This document shows, in pieces, positions 1 through 7,072 of a stretch of 14,481 bases of DNA. The notes beneath the pieces are model-generated. The model made no database searches, was not told where the DNA came from, and saw nothing but the letters and a program-made list of their open reading frames with translations. The translations under genes were made by a program, and so were the position numbers. This stretch comes from Akkermansiaceae bacterium UBA4145 (GTDB lineage Bacteria; Verrucomicrobiota; Verrucomicrobiia; Verrucomicrobiales; Akkermansiaceae). Location of the stretch: NCBI GenBank assembly GCA_002380675.1, contig DFWB01000306.1, forward strand, positions 1 to 14,481, read 5' to 3'. Position 1 is the first letter of the stretch; every line of letters begins with the position of its first letter.

Positions 1-2556
1 CCACTCATGCTTGGGATAGCGCCCCGCAAGGTCCTTTTTCATTTGGGGGTATCCACTTTCCCAGAAACTGCTGAGATCCTGGGTAACCTGCCAGGGGCGC
101 TGGTTTGGAGCAAGAATCTGCACCTGAATCTGTTGACCGGAAACCTCTGGGGTCTCCTTTACTCCGTAAAGCTGCTGAACTTTGAGCGCGATTGAGGGCG
201 TCTTTCCCTCCTCGTAGCTAACTTTTGCGACAACTCCATTGCTCAGCTCAAGCCGCTCAGGAGCATAACTCTCAAGAGCTGCTGACTGCGGGGCAGAGAG
301 CCAGTCCCCGAGGGCGGGCCAAACATCGCGGTCCTTGATATCCCGATAGGAACGGGCCTTCATACATATCTGAGTCACGATCAGTTTTTTCTCTTCCTCG
401 CCTATGGCGCTGATTTCTAGTTCCGGCATGGACCGAGCCACAAAGCCTACCCGAGCAATCCAATGCTCAACCTTGGCATCCCATCGCTTTAACCTGAGCG
501 CTCCGCTGACAACATGATCTGACAGCAAGACCGCCGCGTCCTCATCGCTGACCTCTCCTCCCTCCTTATCCTCAAGGGTTATGTCATAAAACAGAACTCT
601 ACGGCGAGCCACTACACGTCGAGCGACCTCATCAAAGACCGCTCCCTCTTCCTTCCGGAACCCTGACGGAAACAACTCCCTCAACCATTCTTCCTCTACA
701 CATACAGCATAACTGAGCCTTACTGACATTTCCCGTCCCTGCACCTCAGTGATCCCGGCTGCCACCAGCAATGCCGCATCTCGGGCTACACTCCCCTGAT
801 CGAGTTTGCCCCGCCTGCCTGCAACGACCCGGCAAGCAAGTGACCCTCGACTCGTTCGCACTGCAACATGGTCTCCATAAGCAGCCAACACCGCCCGACC
901 CAGAGGTATCCGGAGCTCTTCCATATCCACATGCCCTCTCCGAATCGCAGGTCGGCCCACTAGTCTACACAACTGCCGCCACGACTGCAGGATCTCTCTG
1001 GCCTGGCGCGCATGCAGCCCCAGCTCTCCACAACGAACCGGATCGAAACGCAGACCCTCCGCGACCTCACAGGCTCGCCACTCGAGCTCAAAATCAGATC
1101 GATCACCGTCCTCCTGGAAACGCTCCTTCTGGGCACGAGTAGCCTTCCTCGTAAAGACTCCCTCTCCCTGCAACACTGCCGCAGAAAAACATGCCTCTGC
1201 CACACATCCCTCCCGCTTCGCAGCTTCCAGTAGGCGAGCAGCTCGCGGATGCAAAGGGTAGCGCGCCATTGAATACCCTATTTCCGTGATCCCCCCTTCC
1301 TCATCGACTGCTCCAAGCATCTCCAGCAGATCTTCCGCACGCCTCAGAGAGTCCTCCTCTGGGGCATCCAGCCAGCGAAAATCACGTATCTCCTCTACTC
1401 CGCCGGACTTCAGATAAAGGACCGCTTCAGCCAGGTCGATACGATGCACTTCGGGGCTTTCAAACTCGGACCGGCGGCCATGATCCCGCTCGCTCCAAAG
1501 TCTGATACACCTCCCCGGGCCGGTCCTCCCTGCACGACCCGCACGTTGCTGAGCGGAAGCCCGGGAAACCTTGCCCACCGTAAGAGTATCAATCGCTCTT
1601 TTAGGATCATACGATGCCATCCTCGCCAGTCCGGAGTCGATGACCGCTACGACTCGATCGATCGTGATAGAGGTCTCCGCTACATTAGTCGCTACGATGA
1701 TTCGAGGTGCCCCCCCTGGACTGACCGCTTCCGACTGGGCCGCAGGCGAGAGACCGGAATAAAGCGGCTTAACCTCCCACCCCCTTGACCACGAACTTCT
1801 CTCAAGAAGTTCTACTGTTCTGCGAATCTCGAAGGCGCCAGGCAAGAAGACCAATATTCGTGGTTCGTTACCAACTCCCTCCCGTCCCTGGGCGTTCAGC
1901 CCCAAGATTTCGGAGCGACAGACAATCCCGACCTGCTCCCAGACAGGGATGCTTTCCATCGTTCCATGCTTTCCTCGTCGTGGAGCCGGAGGAGGCTTAT
2001 AGACAATTTCGACTGGATACATGCGCCCCCCTGCTTCGAGCACTTCGCAAGGTTGAAGATAGCCCACCAATTCCTCGGTCTCAAGGGTAGCCGACATCAC
2101 GAGCACTTTGAGCTCTGTTCGTTGTGTCTCCTGAAGCTCAAGGATTCGGGCCAGGGAAAGGTCCGAGGCCAACCTTCTCTCATGAAATTCATCAAAGAGA
2201 ACAGCACCAACTCCCTCAAGTTCTGGATCGTCGCGTAACCAACGCTGCAGCACGCCATCAGTCACATAAACGATTTTACTACTCTCATTGTAGCAGGCAT
2301 CAAACCGCACAGCATAACCAACCTCCTTGCCCACTTTGCTTCCCATCAAGCTCGCTACAAATCCGGCGAGAAGGCGCGCGGCAATCCGACGGGGCTGAAC
2401 AACGATGATCATGCCGTTTATCTCACCAGTCTCGAGTAGCATGACCGGAACCCCGGTGGACTTTCCTGATCCCGTAGGAGCCTTCAGCAAAACCCGTCCA
2501 CCACCTCGCACGCATTTCTCTAGCTTTCCCCGAATCTTGAAAACTGGCAGCTCCAC
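1..2556 (-). CDS. hrpB: ATP-dependent RNA helicase HrpB (3' end off window)
   Basis: This is a DEAH-box superfamily 2 helicase of the HrpB type. The minus-strand reading frame is open for 852 codons from a GTG at 2556 to the left edge with no internal stop. Seen: Walker A APTGSGKST (residues 26-34), DEFH motif II (122-125), SAT motif III (155-157), ATNVAETS (289-296) and QQRAGRAGR motif VI (336-344). The last residues in the window match the HrpB C-terminal signature (RPWQVTQDL...GRYPKHEW). HrpB proteins usually end within about 5-25 residues of that point, so little is missing. The start is fixed by an in-frame TAA at 2566-2568 and by LPV, which matches the E. coli HrpB beginning. A purine-rich AAGGGG lies only 2 nt before the GTG, too close for a standard ribosome site. 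The family is annotated as an RNA helicase, but its cellular substrate is poorly known. It is transcribed divergently from tatA. Confidence 0.93.
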   Translation of the reverse strand, partial: MELPVFKIRGKLEKCVRGGGRVLLKAPTGSGKSTGVPVMLLETGEINGMIIVVQPRRIAARLLAGFVASLMGSKVGKEVGYAVRFDACYNESSKIVYVTDGVLQRWLRDDPELEGVGAVLFDEFHERRLASDLSLARILELQETQRTELKVLVMSATLETEELVGYLQPCEVLEAGGRMYPVEIVYKPPPAPRRGKHGTMESIPVWEQVGIVCRSEILGLNAQGREGVGNEPRILVFLPGAFEIRRTVELLERSSWSRGWEVKPLYSGLSPAAQSEAVSPGGAPRIIVATNVAETSITIDRVVAVIDSGLARMASYDPKRAIDTLTVGKVSRASAQQRAGRAGRTGPGRCIRLWSERDHGRRSEFESPEVHRIDLAEAVLYLKSGGVEEIRDFRWLDAPEEDSLRRAEDLLEMLGAVDEEGGITEIGYSMARYPLHPRAARLLEAAKREGCVAEACFSAAVLQGEGVFTRKATRAQKERFQEDGDRSDFELEWRACEVAEGLRFDPVRCGELGLHARQAREILQSWRQLCRLVGRPAIRRGHVDMEELRIPLGRAVLAAYGDHVAVRTSRGSLACRVVAGRRGKLDQGSVARDAALLVAAGITEVQGREMSVRLSYAVCVEEEWLRELFPSGFRKEEGAVFDEVARRVVARRRVLFYDITLEDKEGGEVSDEDAAVLLSDHVVSGALRLKRWDAKVEHWIARVGFVARSMPELEISAIGEEEKKLIVTQICMKARSYRDIKDRDVWPALGDWLSAPQSAALESYAPERLELSNGVVAKVSYEEGKTPSIALKVQQLYGVKETPEVSGQQIQVQILAPNQRPWQVTQDLSSFWESGYPQMKKDLAGRYPKHEW

Positions 2557-2632
2557 CGCCCCTTCTTAGTCTGCTGAACCAGACATCCAAACCCTATTTC
2601 ACCCCCTCAAATCCTAATAACACCATCCGAAA

Positions 2633-2670
2633 AGGCCTCCTGATGCTCTCAGGTTCCTCCAATCAGGCCT
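2633..2670. repeat. Imperfect inverted repeat in the hrpB-tatA divergent gap
   Basis: AGGCCT occurs at 2633-2638 and again at 2665-2670. The flanks (CCTGAT after the first, ATCAGGCCT at the second) give an imperfect hairpin, and a small nested stem CCTGA/TCAGG lies at 2639-2653. It could be an operator or a leader hairpin for either divergent gene. The arms are short and no T-tract follows. The rest of the 170-bp gap (2557-2726) shows no convincing promoter and no Shine-Dalgarno before tatA. Confidence 0.25.
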
Positions 2671-2726
2671 CTTCAGAGTGGAGTTATTTCTTTGCACGAC
2701 CCGCCAATCCAAACTAGCCTCCCCTC

Positions 2727-2993
2727 ATGACCAACACTTTGGCGTTCATCGGCGGCCTTGGCGGCCCGGAGATCGCAGTCATCTTCATCATCGTCCTCCT
2801 GCTCTTCGGGGCAAAGAAAATCCCCGAGCTTGCTCGCGGACTGGGCAAGAGCATGGGTGAATTCAAGCGTGCCCGCGATGATTTCGAAGACGAGATCAAG
2901 ATGGCAGAGATGGAAGTTTCCAAAGAAGTTGAAGAAGCTCAGGTGAAAACCAAGGAAGCCCCTCATAAGGAGGAAGCATCCGAGCCGTCCTGA
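2727..2993 (+). CDS. tatA: Sec-independent protein translocase subunit TatA
   Basis: An 88-residue protein of the TatA/E family, the membrane-pore component of the twin-arginine pathway that exports folded proteins across the inner membrane. Seen: a short N-terminus and one hydrophobic helix (about residues 13-27, IAVIFIIVLLLFG). The characteristic hinge and amphipathic helix follow (FGAKKIPELARGLGKSMGEFK, about 27-47), then a charged, Lys/Glu-rich tail. Length is typical of TatA and shorter than most TatB. The FG-x-KKIP-x-LARGLGK pattern favours TatA, although an organism with only one TatA/B-type protein cannot be excluded. No tatC or tatB is in the window. The ATG at 2727 has no Shine-Dalgarno before it (upstream is pyrimidine-rich). 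The stop codon overlaps the start of the next gene (TGATG), and a terminator-like hairpin begins 35 bp past the stop. Confidence 0.93.
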   Translation: MTNTLAFIGGLGGPEIAVIFIIVLLLFGAKKIPELARGLGKSMGEFKRARDDFEDEIKMAEMEVSKEVEEAQVKTKEAPHKEEASEPS

Positions 2994-4084
2994 TGCACAA
3001 CTTCCAAGCTAGAGCGCTTCTCTCACGCGCCCCGCAATGTGTCGGGGCGTTTCTTTTGCTCTCGCTCAGCCTGCTCTTCAGCAGCTGCAATGAAAAATCG
3101 CATACCCCTGAATGGAAACAACCGGGGTCCGCTGGAGAAACCCAGAAAAAACCGAGCACCCAAGAGGCCCCGCCATCCTCCCAGACTCAGACCAGCCAAG
3201 CTGGCACTCCAGCGTTAAGTAAGGGTCCGGATCAGGAACTTCGGTTTCTCTCCTATAACATAAAAAACTACCTCACCATGTCGCGCTACGTCGATGGGGA
3301 GCGGAAAGATCGCCGGAAGCCGGCAAGGGAAGTTGATGCCCTCGTGGAAATTATTATCGCAGCTCGCCCGGATGTCCTCGGAATCTGCGAAATTGGCACT
3401 GGCGAGGACCTTGCTGAATTACAGAAGAAACTAATCGACGGAGGGCTTCCCCTTGCCCATAGCGAGCATGCGGGAGGAGCAGATACCACCCGCCAGCTCG
3501 GACTGCTTTCTCGCTACCCTATTGTGGCGACCGACTCTCAGGGAGCGGATGGGTCCCTGACTTATAGCTCCGTCGATGCAGATAATCGACCAAAGGAATT
3601 CGCGATGCAAAGAGGGATTCTTGATGCCACCGTTGCGGCAGGATCCCAGAAAATTCGATTTCTTGGAGTCCATCTCAAATCCAAGCGTGAAGTCCCCTAT
3701 GGACACCAGGATCTCATGCGGCGCCACGAGGCCTATCTCCTGCGCAAGCACGCGGATCGAATTCTTGAAAAGGCCCCTGAAACCCTGCTGTGCGTCTACG
3801 GAGATCTCAACGATACCCGACGCGAGAGCCCGGTGAGATCCATTCAGGGGCCAACCCAGTCATCTCGCTATCTCGAACCGCTCCATCACACAGATTCCCG
3901 TGGTCATGTATGGACTCACTACTGGGAATATCAGCAAGTCTACTCCCGCTTCGACTACGTTCTTGCCAGCAGGTCTCTCCGACCTCTCTTCAATCAGAAG
4001 GAAAGCTATATCATCGACAGCCCCGGCTGGAGCAAGGCCTCAGATCACAGAGCCCTGGTCAGCATCTTTAAGCTAGAGAGGTAA
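2993..4084 (+). CDS. Lipoprotein endonuclease/exonuclease/phosphatase (EEP) family protein
   Basis: A 363-residue putative metal-dependent phosphoesterase or nuclease anchored as a lipoprotein. Seen: a basic N-terminus, a hydrophobic stretch (residues 17-29) and a lipobox FSSC with Cys32 as the likely acylation site. A low-complexity Pro/Ser/Gln/Thr linker covers about 34-80. The EEP core then shows YNIKNY (N89), CEIG (E133), GVHLKS (H227), GDLND (D271, N273), RFDYV (D321) and SDHRAL (D351, H352), the usual metal-binding and catalytic positions in order. The substrate is not predictable; the fold covers DNases, sphingomyelinases and phosphoinositide phosphatases. The ATG overlaps the tatA stop by one base. 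An AAGGAGG at 2967-2973 is 19 nt upstream, too far to be a clear ribosome site, so translational coupling is plausible. A terminator-like hairpin lies inside codons 12-22. The 3' end overlaps convergent lipA by 17 bp. No twin-arginine motif is present, so it is not an obvious Tat substrate. Confidence 0.88.
   Translation: MHNFQARALLSRAPQCVGAFLLLSLSLLFSSCNEKSHTPEWKQPGSAGETQKKPSTQEAPPSSQTQTSQAGTPALSKGPDQELRFLSYNIKNYLTMSRYVDGERKDRRKPAREVDALVEIIIAARPDVLGICEIGTGEDLAELQKKLIDGGLPLAHSEHAGGADTTRQLGLLSRYPIVATDSQGADGSLTYSSVDADNRPKEFAMQRGILDATVAAGSQKIRFLGVHLKSKREVPYGHQDLMRRHEAYLLRKHADRILEKAPETLLCVYGDLNDTRRESPVRSIQGPTQSSRYLEPLHHTDSRGHVWTHYWEYQQVYSRFDYVLASRSLRPLFNQKESYIIDSPGWSKASDHRALVSIFKLER
3028..3057 (+). 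terminator. Rho-independent terminator-like hairpin inside the EEP signal-peptide codons
   Basis: A perfect 7-bp GC-rich stem CGCCCCG (3028-3034) / CGGGGCG (3043-3049) encloses an 8-nt loop, extends by a possible G-U pair (3027/3050), and is followed by TTTCTTTT (3050-3057). It starts 35 bp after the tatA stop, where a terminator would be expected. It also lies wholly within codons 12-22 of the downstream lipoprotein gene, which needs those codons for its signal peptide. It may end most tatA transcripts and act as an attenuator for the second gene. Its activity is inferred from shape only. Confidence 0.6.
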
Positions 4085-5180
4085 ATTCCTCTCCCTTCTC
4101 AACCAGAGACTCAGCCCGGTCAGAAGAATCCGACTTGACCGCCCCGAGAACCTCTTCTCTCGGAGGGAAATCCGCACCCTGACAAGAACTACCCACAGGC
4201 GGGGCACTCGCGACATGCCATACTGACTGGGCAACTTCCTCTCCCTGCTCAACACGGGACTCGGCCCGCTCTGCAAGATCTGACTCGATTGCCTCGAGGA
4301 CATCGTCTTCAGGATGGAAATCCGCTGCGTGGTAGGAACTTCGCACAAGCGGACCACTTGCGACATGACGGAAGCCTTTTGTGAGTGCGATTTGTCTCAG
4401 CTCCTCGAAACGTTCCGGCGTAATGTATTCAACCACCGGCAAGTGCATCGCTGTCGGACGGAGATACTGCCCCATTGTAAGCACTGTGACACCGTGCTCC
4501 CGAAGATCATCCATGGCTTGGAAAATTTCTTCCTCTCTTTCACCTAGGCCGAGCATGAGACCACTCTTTGTGGCGACCTTCCCGTCAACCATATCCTTGG
4601 CCTTTTTCAAAACGGTTAACGATCGCCCATACTTTGCCCTGCTACGAACCAGAGGTGTCAGGCGTTCGACCGTTTCGATATTGTGATTAAATATATGCGG
4701 CCGGGCCTCCATCACCATCTCAAGAGCCCAGTCCTTGTCATTGAAGTCGGGAACCAAAACCTCGATGATAATCTTAGGATTAGAAATCCTAACCGCTTCG
4801 ATGGTTCTTTGGAAATGCTCAGCACCTCCATCCTTCAGATCATCACGAGCCACAGCCGTGATCACAATGTGATTCAGATTCATTCGCTTGGTCGCCTCCG
4901 CAACCCGCTCCGGCTCGTCTTGTTCGAGCGCCTCAGGCCGAGCTGTCTTCACTGCGCAAAACCCGCATGCGCGAGTACATCTCTCGCCAGCAATCATAAA
5001 CGTGGCCGTCCCCTGCCCCCAGCATTCCCATCGATTAGGGCACTGAGCCTCCTCACACACCGTGACAAGCTTGAGGTCCGTAATCAGGGACTTGGTCGAC
5101 CAAAAGGCCGGATTGTTCGGCAGCCTGACCCGGATCCAATCGGGTTTCTTGTCCCGGTGAAGACCGGGATCCATCAGCAT
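4068..5180 (-). CDS. lipA: Lipoyl synthase with duplicated C-terminal segment
   Basis: A radical SAM enzyme that inserts two sulfurs into protein-bound octanoyl groups to make lipoate. Seen (numbered from the chosen ATG, 370 residues): the auxiliary-cluster cysteines C42-x4-C47-x5-C53, the radical SAM triad C68-x3-C72-x2-C75, and RSSYHA at 280-285, whose first serine is the known fourth cluster ligand in LipA. Family members are usually about 290-330 residues. The excess comes from a second, degenerate copy of the C-terminus (about residues 322-369) in which RSSYHA has become GSSCQG at 330-335. The frame extends up to a TTG at 5255, with other ATGs at 5213 and 5174. The ATG at 5180 is chosen because homology begins at KPDWIRVRLP shortly after it. 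None of these starts has a Shine-Dalgarno. It is the last gene of the minus-strand run; no lipB is present. The 3' end overlaps the EEP gene. Confidence 0.93.
   Translation of the reverse strand: MLMDPGLHRDKKPDWIRVRLPNNPAFWSTKSLITDLKLVTVCEEAQCPNRWECWGQGTATFMIAGERCTRACGFCAVKTARPEALEQDEPERVAEATKRMNLNHIVITAVARDDLKDGGAEHFQRTIEAVRISNPKIIIEVLVPDFNDKDWALEMVMEARPHIFNHNIETVERLTPLVRSRAKYGRSLTVLKKAKDMVDGKVATKSGLMLGLGEREEEIFQAMDDLREHGVTVLTMGQYLRPTAMHLPVVEYITPERFEELRQIALTKGFRHVASGPLVRSSYHAADFHPEDDVLEAIESDLAERAESRVEQGEEVAQSVWHVASAPPVGSSCQGADFPPREEVLGAVKSDSSDRAESLVEKGEEFTSLA
4081..4368 (-). repeat. Diverged tandem repeat of 150-bp period at the lipA 3' end
   Basis: The segment 4081-4218 aligns without gaps to 4231-4368, offset by exactly 150 bp (50 codons). 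By hand count about 101 of 138 bases agree (about 73%). Both copies are read in the lipA frame and encode HVAS-x-P...SS...ADF...VL...SD...RAES.VE.GEE. Identity falls away beyond the left limit of the copies, at the EEP stop codon. The period is a multiple of three and the frame is preserved, so this is an old in-frame duplication that has since diverged. Confidence 0.85.
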
Positions 5181-5266
5181 TCTTGGGCCACGATTAGCAC
5201 CACACCCGCTCATTGGTTGTAACGCTACGTGCCTCTGCCAAAATAAAAATAACAAATTCCAGATTC

Positions 5267-6064
5267 TCAGCCTTGAGGAGCTTTCCTCGAAGAAGGAATT
5301 CGAAGCACAGAGCCCACACGAATCTGATTCGGGTCGTCAATCTGGTTTAACTCCAGAATCGCTGCGACCGGCGCACGATGCAGCAAGGCGATCGCCGACA
5401 AAGTATCACCGACCTGGACCTTGTAATCAACGAATTCGGCCGGCATTGGCTCTTCCCCGAACGATTCGACACTTACCTCACCCTCCGGGATGGGCTCGGA
5501 CCCATGCGCTTCGACAGGCTCCGAATCTGAATTCGTGGCCGAATCAGGCACCAAGGAGGGTAGAGAATCCTGTTGATGCTGCTGGTGCCCGGCATGTCCA
5601 CTCCCCGACTCCGCCGCCTCTAACTCCTCGAACAGGGCATTTCGCTCCCCCTCTGGAAGCTGCTGCATGAGCACATCGATCTCAGAGGATTCGGCTCCGT
5701 GCTGCCCAAGGAGCCTAATAAGGGAGCGGAGGGTCTCCGCTGGGACCCGATCCACTCCCTCAGTCGGGGTATCTGCGGCTCCTGCTTCCGCCTCGATCGC
5801 TTTAGCTTCAAGACTCCGAGCCCGGCCATCCAGTGAGGTCAGCTTTTCCTCGATCGCTTGAACAAAATTCCGTTGCTCACCAAGAACCATTCCCCGTAGC
5901 ACCATATTCTCGTTCCGTATTTTTTTCAGAACCATCGCCAGCGCAATCAGGGAGAACAGGATTACAGCTCCAAAAACAGATACCATAAACCGAAACGAAA
6001 CGAGCCAATGAAGGCCTCCGTTACTCCTCTTCCGGAATGTTCCATGGCTACTTTTACCGTTCAT
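5267..6064 (-). CDS. Membrane-anchored LysM domain protein (second of two paralogues)
   Basis: A 265-residue protein with a short basic cytoplasmic N-terminus and one membrane helix at about residues 26-47. A charged helical stretch likely to form a coiled coil covers about 48-93. A patch at 112-151 (LIRLLG...LPEGERNALFEELE) resembles the paralogue, followed by an acidic Ser/Glu/Pro linker to about 210. A C-terminal LysM domain spans about 212-256 (YKVQVGDTLSAIALLHR...LNQIDDPNQIRVGSVLRIP). LysM domains bind N-acetylglucosamine-containing glycans such as peptidoglycan, so the protein probably tethers the inner membrane to the wall from the periplasmic side. No catalytic domain is seen. The ATG at 6064 has no Shine-Dalgarno, but a TTTTAT hexamer lies 7 nt upstream. 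It lies 79 bp after the paralogue, and lipA follows on the same strand. Confidence 0.85.
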   Translation of the reverse strand: MNGKSSHGTFRKRSNGGLHWLVSFRFMVSVFGAVILFSLIALAMVLKKIRNENMVLRGMVLGEQRNFVQAIEEKLTSLDGRARSLEAKAIEAEAGAADTPTEGVDRVPAETLRSLIRLLGQHGAESSEIDVLMQQLPEGERNALFEELEAAESGSGHAGHQQHQQDSLPSLVPDSATNSDSEPVEAHGSEPIPEGEVSVESFGEEPMPAEFVDYKVQVGDTLSAIALLHRAPVAAILELNQIDDPNQIRVGSVLRIPSSRKAPQG

Positions 6065-6091
6065 TAGTTTAATAAAACGCCGGCTTCGTGA

Positions 6092-6129
6092 TCGTTAAAG
6101 GTTTGGCACCGTATGCGCGCCTTTATCGA
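6092..6129. repeat. Inverted repeat between the two LysM genes
   Basis: TCGTTAAAGG (6092-6101) pairs with CCTTTATCGA (6120-6129) at 9 of 10 positions around an 18-nt loop. Read in the gene direction it follows the stop of the upstream LysM gene and precedes GCCGGCGTTTTATT. It could be a weak transcription pause or an operator for the downstream gene. It lacks a GC-rich stem with an immediate U-tract, so it is not a clear terminator. Confidence 0.3.
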
Positions 6130-6143
6130 ACAGACATTTCGAC

Positions 6144-6992
6144 TTACTCTTCCGGAATCTTAAGAACCTGCCCCACTCTGATCTTGTTCGGGTCAGTAAT
6201 TCCATTCGCCTCCGCAAGAGCCCGGGAACTAATCCGGTGCTTGAGAGCAATCCGTGAAAGTGAGTCCCCCGGCTGAATCACATAATTCCTTATCGCGGCA
6301 GAGCCCTCATCGAATTCTTCTATGGCATCCCTCTCTGGCCCCAGAGAGTCCGGGGTCCCCGGAGACCCCGACGGCCCCTGTTCACGACTCTCTAATTCAC
6401 CAGCCTTTTCGGCGGGGACTCCTCTTTTCTGGCCATCGGAAGGCTCGGCTTCAGGGGAGAGGCTCTCATTTTCAGATTCACTGGTTTCTGGCTCCCTCAC
6501 CTCAACTGGAGGCCTCGAGGGAGAAACCAGAACAGGCTTTGTAGGAGAGATCAAAACAGGGGCCTCAGCAATACCCCTATCATCCGCGACCAGACTGCTC
6601 CCGCTGGAATCCTTTCTCGACTCCAACGATTCCAGAGCAACACGCATGGACTCTCGCTCAGCCGGATCGAGAGACGCCAGAAAGCCCATGACCTCCAACT
6701 CCGCCGGTTTGTGTTGGTGCCAGATCTCACTGAGGGCATTATTCACACTCCCCAACTTTTCCTGCGTTTCCCTCCGCAGGGATTCCACATCAGCACTCAA
6801 GACTACCAATCTCCGACTCTCATCCTTTTGCAGTGTCCGCAGGTCTTCACGAACCTCGTTGAGAGAAATAGCAATCCATCCGACCGCTACCAGAATTGCA
6901 AAACCACACATTGCCGCAACCACCCGGAACGTTCCACCGTCGGCAGCTGGTTCCGCATCCCGAAAAAGTTCCTGTCTCCTTTGGTCCGTCAT
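6144..6992 (-). CDS. Membrane-anchored LysM domain protein (first of two paralogues)
   Basis: A 282-residue protein with the same architecture as its downstream neighbour. It has a short N-terminus, a membrane helix at about residues 23-44, and a charged helical stretch at about 45-90. A conserved patch follows at 97-123 (AELEVMGFLASLDPAERESM...ALESLE). A long acidic Pro/Ser/Glu linker covers about 125-232. A LysM domain lies at about 236-280 (YVIQPGDSLSRIALKHR...ANGITDPNKIRVGQVLKIP) and ends two residues before the stop. LysM binds peptidoglycan-type glycans, so a periplasmic wall tether or division/envelope factor is likely. The pair looks like an old tandem duplication, because order and both conserved patches are shared while linkers differ in length and sequence. 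A TAGACA/TATAAG promoter-like pair lies just upstream. The only ribosome-site candidate is a weak AAAGGG about 10 nt before the ATG. Confidence 0.85.
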   Translation of the reverse strand: MTDQRRQELFRDAEPAADGGTFRVVAAMCGFAILVAVGWIAISLNEVREDLRTLQKDESRRLVVLSADVESLRRETQEKLGSVNNALSEIWHQHKPAELEVMGFLASLDPAERESMRVALESLESRKDSSGSSLVADDRGIAEAPVLISPTKPVLVSPSRPPVEVREPETSESENESLSPEAEPSDGQKRGVPAEKAGELESREQGPSGSPGTPDSLGPERDAIEEFDEGSAAIRNYVIQPGDSLSRIALKHRISSRALAEANGITDPNKIRVGQVLKIPEE

Positions 6993-7006
6993 TAAGAGTG
7001 CCCTTT

Positions 7007-7036
7007 CTTATATCCCATACCCCCATGAGTTGTCTA
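7007..7036 (-). promoter_or_regulatory. Candidate sigma-70-type promoter for the first LysM gene
   Basis: Read on the minus strand, TAGACA (7036-7031; 5 of 6 to TTGACA) is followed by an 18-nt spacer and TATAAG (7012-7007; 5 of 6 to TATAAT). The predicted transcription start would be near 7000, leaving about 8 nt before the ATG at 6992. It lies in the recR-LysM gap. The match is good, but it rests on consensus comparison alone. Confidence 0.45.
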
Positions 7037-7072
7037 GCGGGGCATCCAAGAACTTGTATTCGGATCGAACTT

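Noticed and set aside
7..2238. Many short plus-strand frames across the left 2.2 kb, which could suggest small genes or a broken helicase
   Set aside because: The minus strand has one uninterrupted 852-codon HrpB frame with all helicase motifs in order. The plus-strand frames have no recognisable composition or motifs and are antisense shadows.
2727..4084. The EEP protein as a Tat substrate because it follows tatA
   Set aside because: Its N-terminus has no twin-arginine pair and shows an ordinary lipoprotein signal with FSSC, so Sec export is more likely.
4683..5222. A 179-codon plus-strand frame
   Set aside because: It is antisense to the cysteine motifs of lipA, which are conserved and in frame on the minus strand; the plus-strand translation resembles no family.
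5181..5255. The 25-residue N-terminal extension of LipA from the TTG at 5255
   Set aside because: The extension reads like a chance hydrophobic run followed by Cys/Gly/Arg residues, starts at TTG without a ribosome site, and LipA homology begins only after the ATG at 5180.
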